Shown here piece after piece: positions 36,398 to 42,834 of a stretch of 64,000 nt of DNA. Every line of letters starts with the position of its first letter. The first letter of the stretch is position 1. The stretch spans positions 39,254 to 103,253 of the forward strand of contig NZ_WSSB01000008.1 in the NCBI RefSeq assembly GCF_009831765.1. Reading direction: 5' to 3'. The translations under genes were made by a program, and so were the position numbers. Source of the DNA: Craterilacuibacter sinensis. Lineage in GTDB: Bacteria > Pseudomonadota > Gammaproteobacteria > Burkholderiales > Chromobacteriaceae. The notes under the pieces were generated by a model. It ran no database searches. It was not told where the DNA came from and worked only from the letters and a program-made list of their open reading frames with translations.

Positions 36398-36921
36398 AAA
36401 AACAATGGATCTGGGCCCTGCCGCTGGCGGTGTTTGTGGTGATGGTCGGATTTTTTGCTGCCAGTCTGGACAAAGACCCGCGCGAACTGCCCTCGCAGCG
36501 GCTGGACAAGCCGGCCCCCGCCTTCACCCTGCCCCTGCTGGAGAATCCGCAGGCCAGCTTTTCGCCGGCGCAGATGCACGGCCAGGTATGGCTGCTTAAT
36601 GTATGGGCATCGTGGTGTGCCGCCTGCCGTAGCGAACACGCGCTGATCGGCCAGCTGGCCAAGCAGGTGCCTGTTGTCGGCCTGAACCAGCAGGATGAGG
36701 CCGGCGCCGCCCGTGCGTGGCTGGCCGAACTGGGCAACCCCTACCTGGCGACCCCTACCGATGACGATGGCCGGGTCAGCATCGATTACGGCGTCTACGG
36801 CGTGCCCGAGACTTTCGTCATCGACAAGCAGGGCGTGATCCGTTACCGCCATCTGGGCCCGGTGACCGAACAGAGCATCAACGACGTTCTGCTGCCACTG
36901 ATACGGAAGCTGCAGGCATGA
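36394..36921 (+). CDS. ccmG: Periplasmic thiol:disulfide oxidoreductase CcmG (DsbE)
   Basis: 175 residues: one N-terminal anchor and a thioredoxin fold with active site WCAAC in NVWASWCAACRSEH, and the cis-Pro loop YGVPETFVIDKQG. It keeps apocytochrome c cysteines reduced for heme attachment. It overlaps ccmF and ccmH by 4 nt each. Confidence 0.96.
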   Translation: MKKQWIWALPLAVFVVMVGFFAASLDKDPRELPSQRLDKPAPAFTLPLLENPQASFSPAQMHGQVWLLNVWASWCAACRSEHALIGQLAKQVPVVGLNQQDEAGAARAWLAELGNPYLATPTDDDGRVSIDYGVYGVPETFVIDKQGVIRYRHLGPVTEQSINDVLLPLIRKLQA

Positions 36922-37415
36922 AGCGCACCCGCCATACCCTGCTCTGGCTGCAAACCCTGGTAGCCATGTTGTTGCTGGTCTGCACCACGCTGGCACTCGC
37001 CGCGACACCGGCGCTCAGCCCGGACGAAGCCGCTGTTGATGCACGCCTGAAGGCCATTTCGCGCGAACTGCGTTGTCTGGTGTGCCAGAACGAAACGCTG
37101 GCCGACTCCAATGCCAAGCTGGCGCAAAACCTCAGGCGCGAAGTGCGCAAGCTGATCGCCGACGGCCATAGCGACAGCGAAGTCATCAGCTTTCTCACCG
37201 AGCGCTATGGCGATTTCGTGCGCTACCGCCCGCCATTCAAGCCACTGACCTGGCTGTTATGGCTGGGGCCGTTTGCCCTCTTGGGCTGCGGTGCACTGAT
37301 GCTTGGGCATATTGTGCAACGGCAAAAACAGCAAGATGCCCCGCCGCCGGATGCCGCGACCGCCGCGCGCATCAACGCCCTGCTGGCCCAACAAAACAAG
37401 GACACCCTGGCATGA
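36918..37415 (+). CDS. ccmH: Cytochrome c maturation protein CcmH (N-terminal type, CcmL)
   Basis: 165 residues with a signal peptide, the LRCLVCQNETLADSNA thiol motif (RCxxC) and one C-terminal membrane helix. It is only the redox half of E. coli CcmH; the TPR half is the separate ccmI gene that follows, with 4 nt overlap. It interacts with apocytochrome and CcmG. Confidence 0.94.
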   Translation: MKRTRHTLLWLQTLVAMLLLVCTTLALAATPALSPDEAAVDARLKAISRELRCLVCQNETLADSNAKLAQNLRREVRKLIADGHSDSEVISFLTERYGDFVRYRPPFKPLTWLLWLGPFALLGCGALMLGHIVQRQKQQDAPPPDAATAARINALLAQQNKDTLA

Positions 37416-38245
37416 CTGCCTTTTTGCTTGCCGTGCTGGGCTTAAGCCTGCTTATCGCGCTGGCCTTTGTCTGGCCTCTATGGTGCCCGCCCAAAGAAAG
37501 CTGCACCGATCTGCGCCCCGTGCAGGATGATGACTGGCTGATGCTGGAACAGCAGCGCGCCAATGGTGAACTGAATAAGGATCAAGCGGAGGCGCTGCGC
37601 CAGGATCTGGCCCGGCGCATGGCCGAAGAAGAAAAAACCGCCCCGGCTCTGGCGTCGGCAGCATCCGGCCGCCTTGCACCTGTCTTGCTGGGCACGGCAC
37701 TATGCCTGACCCTGACGCTATCGGCTGCAACCTATGCCTATCTGGGGCGCTTCGATATGGTAAACGGCGTACAACCAGATAGCCCCATGCTTGCCGATGA
37801 TATGGTGCACAAGCTGGCAGCGCGACTGGCGGCCAATCCGGATGACAAGGCCGGCTGGGCCATGCTGGCGCACAGCTACTATGTGCTGGGCGACTACGAT
37901 GCGGCAGTGGACGCCTTTGCCCGCATCGAACCCTCGCTCGATGAAGAGCCCAATTTGCTGGCCGAATACGGCATGGCGCTGGTGATGGCACCGGCGGGCA
38001 AGCAGCCGCATCCGCCACTGGCCATTTTGCAGCGCGCCATCGCCCATAACCCGGACGACAGTGCCTTGCATGTGTTTATCGCGCAAACCCTGATGGAAGC
38101 CAAAGACACGGCGCGCGCACTTGCGCATCTGGACAAGGCACGCCAACTGGAAACGGGCGATCCCGAACGGCTGCGCTTTATCGACATGATGAGCGAGGCT
38201 GCGCACGAGCAGGCCGCACATAGCAACAACAAGGCCCGGCCATGA
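37412..38245 (+). CDS. ccmI: Cytochrome c maturation TPR protein CcmI
   Basis: 277 residues. Two membrane helices near the N-terminus (about 2-22 and 85-105) are followed by a TPR-containing periplasmic domain (AGWAMLAHSYYVLGDYDAAVDAFARIEP). ATG 37412 overlaps the ccmH stop. It acts as an apocytochrome chaperone in the heme-lyase complex. Its stop overlaps moaA by 4 nt, joining cofactor synthesis to the ccm operon. Confidence 0.92.
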   Translation: MTAFLLAVLGLSLLIALAFVWPLWCPPKESCTDLRPVQDDDWLMLEQQRANGELNKDQAEALRQDLARRMAEEEKTAPALASAASGRLAPVLLGTALCLTLTLSAATYAYLGRFDMVNGVQPDSPMLADDMVHKLAARLAANPDDKAGWAMLAHSYYVLGDYDAAVDAFARIEPSLDEEPNLLAEYGMALVMAPAGKQPHPPLAILQRAIAHNPDDSALHVFIAQTLMEAKDTARALAHLDKARQLETGDPERLRFIDMMSEAAHEQAAHSNNKARP

Positions 38246-39228
38246 GTACACCCCGACTGATAGACGGTTTCGGGCGCAGCATCGACTATCTGCGCGTCTC
38301 GGTCACCGACCGCTGCGATTTGCGCTGCACTTACTGCCTGCCCGAAGGCTTCAAGGGCTTCGAGGAGCCGGCACACTGGCTCAGCCACACACAAATGGCA
38401 CGCTTGGTACGGCTGTTTGTCGGGCTGGGCGTAGCCAAAGTCAGGCTGACCGGCGGCGAACCCCTGCTGCGCCGCGGCCTGACGACACTGGTTCGCGACA
38501 TAGCCGCCATCCCGAACTTGCGTGATTTATCGCTGTCAACCAATGCCACCCAGTTGACGCGCCATGCGCAGGCACTGAAACAGGCGGGCGTGCAGCGCCT
38601 GAATGTCAGCCTGGACACGCTGAGCAAGGCCTGTTTTGCCAGCATCACCGGACGCGACAAGCTGGATCACGTGCTGGCAGGCCTGGCCGCAGCCCGCGCG
38701 GCAGGTTTTACCCCGATCAAGCTGAATATGGTGGTGCAAGCCGGGGTCAATGACCGCGATGTCGACACCATGGTGCATTACGCGCTGGAAAACGGCTTTG
38801 TGCTGCGTCTGATCGAGACCATGCCCATAGGTGCGACCGGGCAGGCGGCTGCCTATCTGGACTTAAGCGCACTGGGCGAGCGTGTGGCGGCCGAATTTGG
38901 CCTGAGCCCAGAAACGAATAGCGGCAACCGCGCACCGGCGCGCTACTGGCGCGACGCCGCTGGTCAGCTCAGCTTCGGCGTGATTACGCCGGTTTCGCAG
39001 CATTTTTGCGAGGCGTGCAACCGCGTGCGTCTGGGCGTGGATGGCACGCTCTATCTGTGTCTGGGGCAGAACGACAAGCTGGAACTGGGGCGCATGCTGC
39101 GTGCAGGTGCCGATGATGCGACGCTTAGCGCCGCCATTATTGATGCCATCGCCCGCAAGCCCGAACGCCACCACTTTAACGAAACGCCGGATCAGGTTGT
39201 GCGCTTTATGTCGCAGACCGGCGGCTAA
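38242..39228 (+). CDS. moaA: GTP 3',8-cyclase MoaA
   Basis: 328 residues, radical SAM enzyme for the first step of molybdopterin synthesis. The N-terminal 4Fe-4S cluster is Cys25/Cys29/Cys32 (DRCDLRCTYCLP), with LTGGEPLLRRGL after it. The second cluster uses Cys256, Cys259 and Cys273 (FCEACNRVRLG...YLCL). The last two residues are Gly-Gly, as required in the family. It overlaps ccmI by 4 nt; placement here probably ties cofactor supply to NapA demand. Confidence 0.96.
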   Translation: MSTPRLIDGFGRSIDYLRVSVTDRCDLRCTYCLPEGFKGFEEPAHWLSHTQMARLVRLFVGLGVAKVRLTGGEPLLRRGLTTLVRDIAAIPNLRDLSLSTNATQLTRHAQALKQAGVQRLNVSLDTLSKACFASITGRDKLDHVLAGLAAARAAGFTPIKLNMVVQAGVNDRDVDTMVHYALENGFVLRLIETMPIGATGQAAAYLDLSALGERVAAEFGLSPETNSGNRAPARYWRDAAGQLSFGVITPVSQHFCEACNRVRLGVDGTLYLCLGQNDKLELGRMLRAGADDATLSAAIIDAIARKPERHHFNETPDQVVRFMSQTGG

Positions 39229-39239
39229 CAAGGAAATAT

Positions 39240-39671
39240 ATGCAGTATCCGCGTCAATGGAATCTGGTCTTTATCGCCTGGCTGATCGCGCTCGTGTCCA
39301 CGCTGGGCGCGCTGTTTTTCAGCGAAATCGTCGGCATCGAACCTTGCGTGCTGTGCTGGTATCAGCGCATCGCCATGTTCCCGCTGGTATTGATTCTGGG
39401 CCAGGGGCTGGCCAAAGCGGATGCTGCGGCCATCCGCTATGCGCTGCCACTGGGCATCATCGGCGCGCTGGCGGCCTTCTATCACAACCTGATCTACGCC
39501 GGTCTGATCCCGCAGGATCTGCAACCCTGCGGCCAGGGCAGCACGTCCTGCGCCCAGATCGACCTGCAGCTGTTCGGCTTTATCACCCTGCCGCTGTTGT
39601 CGCTGCTGGCCTTTGCCGCCATCAACACCTTATTGTTTATTGCCTCGAAAGCACCACGAAATGAAAAATAA
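39240..39671 (+). CDS. dsbB: DsbB-type disulfide bond formation protein
   Basis: 143 residues, four membrane helices. The first redox pair is EPCVLCWYQR and the second is in the loop QPCGQGSTSCAQ. It would reoxidise the thioredoxin-like protein encoded next using quinone. The shortness and the following partner resemble BdbC/DsbB-like pairs. It starts 11 nt after moaA and overlaps the next gene by 11 nt. Confidence 0.88.
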   Translation: MQYPRQWNLVFIAWLIALVSTLGALFFSEIVGIEPCVLCWYQRIAMFPLVLILGQGLAKADAAAIRYALPLGIIGALAAFYHNLIYAGLIPQDLQPCGQGSTSCAQIDLQLFGFITLPLLSLLAFAAINTLLFIASKAPRNEK

Positions 39672-40320
39672 ATCCATCCTGCTGGCCAGCGTGCTGCTGG
39701 CACTGCTTGCCTTCTTTGGCGCGGCCCGTTTTTACCAGTCGCAGCAAGCCGAAAATATGGCTGCTCAAGGCAGCGTCAACAGCGAACAACTGGTCCGCGC
39801 ACATGCGCCGGTGCTCGGCCCCGCCGACGCCAAGGTGACCATCGTCGAATTTACCGATCCGGCCTGCGAGACCTGCGCCGCGTTTTCGCCGCTGGTCAAG
39901 GGCATGGTCGAGCAGTATCCCGGGCAGGTGAAAGTGGTGATCCGCTACGCCGCCCTGCACCACGGCGCGGACCAGATCGTGCGCATGCTGGAAGCGGCCC
40001 GCCTGCAAAAGCCGTACTGGCCGCTGCTGGAAACCCTGTACCAGAACCAGGCTTACTGGGCGCAAAACCATCAGGCCGACGCCAACAAAGTGGCAGCCAT
40101 CTTCATGCATGAGGGGGTGGACATGACGCGTCTGGCGCAGGACATGAATTCGCCGGCCATCAACGCCATCGTGCAGCAGGACGAGGCCGACCGTCAGGCA
40201 CTGAAAGTCGACATGACGCCGGGGCTGTTCGTCAACGGCAAGCCGCTGACCGAATTCGGCGTCGGCCAGTTCAAGGCGCTGGTGGCAGGCGAAGTTGCGC
40301 GCAGCTACGGCCAGCAGTAA
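39661..40320 (+). CDS. DsbA-family thioredoxin-like protein (BdbD-like)
   Basis: 219 residues starting at MKNKSILLASVLLALLAFFGA (ATG 39661), with an N-terminal anchor or signal and a DsbA-type thioredoxin fold. The active site is CETC in FTDPACETCAAFSP, and the cis-Pro loop is MTPGLFVNGKPL. It forms a pair with the DsbB-like gene it overlaps. The pair could be general, or devoted to redox folding of the Nap/Ccm proteins; the sequence does not decide. Confidence 0.88.
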   Translation: MKNKSILLASVLLALLAFFGAARFYQSQQAENMAAQGSVNSEQLVRAHAPVLGPADAKVTIVEFTDPACETCAAFSPLVKGMVEQYPGQVKVVIRYAALHHGADQIVRMLEAARLQKPYWPLLETLYQNQAYWAQNHQADANKVAAIFMHEGVDMTRLAQDMNSPAINAIVQQDEADRQALKVDMTPGLFVNGKPLTEFGVGQFKALVAGEVARSYGQQ

Positions 40321-40400
40321 ACATCACGACGGCCGTGACGAAAGTCTGTCGCGGCCATCAACTCCGCCCTATTCCCTGCCCGTTTGCCACAGAGTATGGC

Positions 40401-40760
40401 TTAGCACTCAATACACGCCTTGGCATACGAGGCACGTTCTATTTCCAGCACTTCTACACACAGTTGCACTTCGATACCACCAGGCCAGCACTGCTGCTGC
40501 AACACCTGCAGCAGGCACGCCGCCAAATCCTGCCTGATAGCCGGTGTACGTCCATCAAGAATGGACAATTTGGCGTGCACGAATGCGCGCTGCGCTAGCG
40601 AAACACCTATCAGAAAGGCATCCATCTTCTGTGCCCGGCTCTTGATATCGCGCTCTTCAAACTGGCCACAAGCCAGCAGTGCCTGATTCATCGCCAACAG
40701 CAGCGCACCAGTATCCAATGCCGACAAATTGTCCGAATATTCGATATTCAGGTGGGGCAT
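40401..40760 (-). CDS. 5-carboxymethyl-2-hydroxymuconate isomerase-like protein (tautomerase fold)
   Basis: 119 residues. The start is ATG 40760 with AAAGGAG upstream. After Met removal the N-terminal residue is Pro (PHLNIEYSDNL), the catalytic base of the tautomerase superfamily, and the length fits the CHMI family. The usual homoprotocatechuate pathway genes are not around it, so the substrate may be different. It lies 25 nt after the EamA permease on the same strand, a possible two-gene unit. Confidence 0.8.
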   Translation of the reverse strand: MPHLNIEYSDNLSALDTGALLLAMNQALLACGQFEERDIKSRAQKMDAFLIGVSLAQRAFVHAKLSILDGRTPAIRQDLAACLLQVLQQQCWPGGIEVQLCVEVLEIERASYAKACIEC

Positions 40761-40785
40761 AACGACTCCTTTAACACAAAAACGA

Positions 40786-41685
40786 TCAGCTTTTTGCTGG
40801 CACCGGCATCCGCATTGCCGTCTGCGGCTTCTTCTGGCTGACCAGCACCCCGCCGAACACCAGCGCACATGCCAGCCACTGCGACAAATTCAGCATCTCG
40901 CCCAGAATCAGCCAGGCCAGTGCCACCGAAAACACCGGAATCAGGTTGATAAAGGAGGCCGCGCGCGCCACATCGACCTTGCTCACCGCCCAGGTATACA
41001 GGCCATAGCCACCCAGCGTGATACATGCCCCCAGATACACCACCCACACACTAGGCCAGAGTGGTAGCGTATCCGGCCACTGTCCCCACGGCGTCAGCAT
41101 ACCGATGCCGAACCATAGCGAACCCATCAGCGCCTGCACCCCGGTCAGCAGCAGCGCCGAGTAGCGCGGCGACAGCTTCTTGGCGATCAGCATGTAGCCG
41201 GCGCCACACACCATGGCCAGAAACTCCAGCGCATTGCCAAGCAAGGGATTGGGCGCGTCGGCACTGCTGCTGGCGCCCACAGTCAGCCACACCACGCCGG
41301 CAAACGACACCACCATGCCGGCCCACACCTGACGGCCGTGGCGTTCGGCCAGAAACAGCATGGCACCGGCGGTCACCAGAATCGGCAGCGTGGCGGTAAT
41401 CACCGCCGCCTGCGAGGCGCTGGTCAGCATCAAGGCCTTGGCCTCGAACAGGAAATACAGGCAGGGCTCGGCCAGTCCCAGCCCCAGCAGCCATTTCCAG
41501 TCACCTGTCTGATAGCGCCAGCGCTTGCCGGCACGCAGGATCAGCGGCAGCACGCATAACGACGCAATCACCATGCGCGCAAACAGCACGAATACCGGGT
41601 CGAACACGGCAAACACATACTTGAGAGCAATAAAGGAACTGGCCCACAACAGCATGGCCAGTGTCAGGGCAAGATAGGGCAGCAT
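40786..41685 (-). CDS. EamA/DMT-family transporter
   Basis: 299 residues with ten hydrophobic segments in two EamA halves (about 5-135 and 150-290). The first helix carries the typical LLWASSFIALKY and the second half has VARAASFINLIPVF. It is an inner-membrane drug/metabolite exporter-type permease; the substrate cannot be read from sequence. It lies upstream of the isomerase-like gene. Confidence 0.88.
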   Translation of the reverse strand: MLPYLALTLAMLLWASSFIALKYVFAVFDPVFVLFARMVIASLCVLPLILRAGKRWRYQTGDWKWLLGLGLAEPCLYFLFEAKALMLTSASQAAVITATLPILVTAGAMLFLAERHGRQVWAGMVVSFAGVVWLTVGASSSADAPNPLLGNALEFLAMVCGAGYMLIAKKLSPRYSALLLTGVQALMGSLWFGIGMLTPWGQWPDTLPLWPSVWVVYLGACITLGGYGLYTWAVSKVDVARAASFINLIPVFSVALAWLILGEMLNLSQWLACALVFGGVLVSQKKPQTAMRMPVPAKS

Positions 41686-41718
41686 GGCAGGTAAACTTCA
41701 CATGATTTTAAACAGCAT

Positions 41719-41746
41719 TATCTACCCTTAATGCATATTTAAACAA
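41719..41746 (-). promoter_or_regulatory. Candidate promoter of the EamA transporter gene
   Basis: In the minus sense TTGTTT (41741-41746), 16 nt, TAGATA (41719-41724), or GATAAT two bases further on with an 18-nt spacer. It sits about 35-60 nt before the start codon in AT-rich DNA. Confidence 0.45.
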
Positions 41747-41766
41747 GCTAACACCATGCTCCATAA

Positions 41767-41791
41767 AAAAACGAGCCTGAGGCTCGTTTTT
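41767..41791 (-). terminator. Terminator of the distal OB-fold gene
   Basis: A perfect 11-bp stem AAAAACGAGCC / GGCTCGTTTTT with a 3-nt loop lies 23 nt after the OB-fold gene stop. T runs are present on both strands. Confidence 0.9.
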
Positions 41792-41813
41792 CATCTTGCA
41801 ACAGCAGACGTGC

Positions 41814-42167
41814 TTAACGCAGGATCTGCACCGACTTCACATCGACTTCCACCCCGCTGATTTCCTTGTCCACCTTGCCGCTCAGACGCACGCGGCTAGT
41901 TGCATCAAAGTTTTCTGCCGGCAGATATTTATGGTCGATCTCGACCCGGATCTCGCCGCTGGCATCACGGAAGGTGTACTTGTCCTTGCTCAGTTTATTG
42001 ACCACATTGCCTTCCAGCGTCACCGCGGCGTGATCCGCCAGCCTGGCGGCCGCAGCGGCCGTCACCACGGTAGCGGGTGCCGCAAGGACAGCGCCCGGGC
42101 CGGTATATTCGGCATGTGCGGCAAAAGGCAGGGCGGCAATCATCGCAGTCAAAGCAAAACGTTTCAT
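41814..42167 (-). CDS. BOF/YgiW-family periplasmic OB-fold protein (copy 1)
   Basis: 117 residues with a signal peptide (MKRFALTAMIAALPFAAHA) and a single bacterial OB-fold: VTLEGNVVNKLSKDKYTFRDASGEIRVEID is the landmark strand set, in shortened form VTLEGNVV...YTFRDASGEI. Three consecutive ATG codons exist (42173, 42170, 42167); the third is preferred because the GGAG lies 6 nt before it. It is a paralogue of the protein encoded at 42328-42693. Family members are linked to stress resistance; the ligand is unknown. Confidence 0.85.
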   Translation of the reverse strand: MKRFALTAMIAALPFAAHAEYTGPGAVLAAPATVVTAAAAARLADHAAVTLEGNVVNKLSKDKYTFRDASGEIRVEIDHKYLPAENFDATSRVRLSGKVDKEISGVEVDVKSVQILR

Positions 42168-42327
42168 CATCATCTCCAGATCAGCTTGCTGGCAATACCC
42201 ACTCAAGATACAAACAAGCCAAACTCATAAAAAATTATTTATCACATGCTAAATGTTATAGCAGAGGGGTTTCAGTCTGCCGCTCCGGCGCCTGAAGCTA
42301 TCCATTCCGCCATGCAGCCGGATGGGT

Positions 42328-42693
42328 TCAGTTCAGGATTTCGACCATTTTCACATCGATTTCCGGCGTGGCTTGATACCAGTCCTTGTCGACTTTGCCG
42401 GACAGGCGCACGCGGGTCTTGTCGTCAAATTTGACCGTCGGCAGATGCTTGCCATCGATCTCGACCACGCCCTCGCCACTGGCATCGCGGAACTGGTAAG
42501 TGTCTTTGCTGAGCTGCCTGACGACCTGCCCTTCCAGCACGAAGCGGGTATCGTCGGCCGCTTTTTGCGCCGCGGTAATTGTCGTCACACTCGGTACGGC
42601 GCTCGGGCCGGTGTAGCTGTTCTGGGCATCGCCTGCATAGGCTGCCAGTGGCAGAACGGTGACGATCAGGGTGGTGATGGCGAGTTTTTTCAT
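42328..42693 (-). CDS. BOF/YgiW-family periplasmic OB-fold protein (copy 2)
   Basis: 121 residues with a signal peptide (MKKLAITTLIVTVLPLAAYA) and the same OB-fold strands as its neighbour (FVLEGQVVRQLSKDTYQFRD, then KTRVRLSGKVDKDW). ATG 42693 has AAGGA upstream. The two genes are tandem paralogues separated by 160 bp of AT-rich sequence, in which I see no further gene. Confidence 0.85.
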   Translation of the reverse strand: MKKLAITTLIVTVLPLAAYAGDAQNSYTGPSAVPSVTTITAAQKAADDTRFVLEGQVVRQLSKDTYQFRDASGEGVVEIDGKHLPTVKFDDKTRVRLSGKVDKDWYQATPEIDVKMVEILN

Positions 42694-42747
42694 GGTGGTG
42701 TTCCTTGTGCATCCGGTTTCGATAGGCGGCATTTAATCATTTAGAGA

Positions 42748-42762
42748 TTAAGGAATACTTAA
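42748..42762. promoter_or_regulatory. TTAAG-N5-CTTAA inverted repeat upstream of OB-fold copy 2
   Basis: Perfect 5-bp arms spaced by GAATA, about 55-70 nt before the start codon. Such a site could bind a dimeric regulator. It is short enough to occur by chance. Confidence 0.35.
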
Positions 42763-42775
42763 CCATGTAAAAACA

Positions 42776-42802
42776 AAAAAGCGAGGGATCTCCCCTCGCT
42801 TT
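42776..42802 (-). terminator. Terminator of the trimeric autotransporter gene
   Basis: A stem of AAAGCGAGGG against CCCTCGCTTT with a 4-5 nt loop is followed on the minus strand by a TTTTTT run, 33 nt after the stop codon. Confidence 0.85.
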
Positions 42803-42834
42803 CGAACCCAAGCATCCCATCCGGTAAAACTACT

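Noticed and set aside
40321..40400. Hairpin around GGCCGTGAC/GTC..CGCGGCC between the dsbA-like gene and the isomerase gene
   Set aside because: The stem is bulged and has no T run, so I do not call it a terminator.
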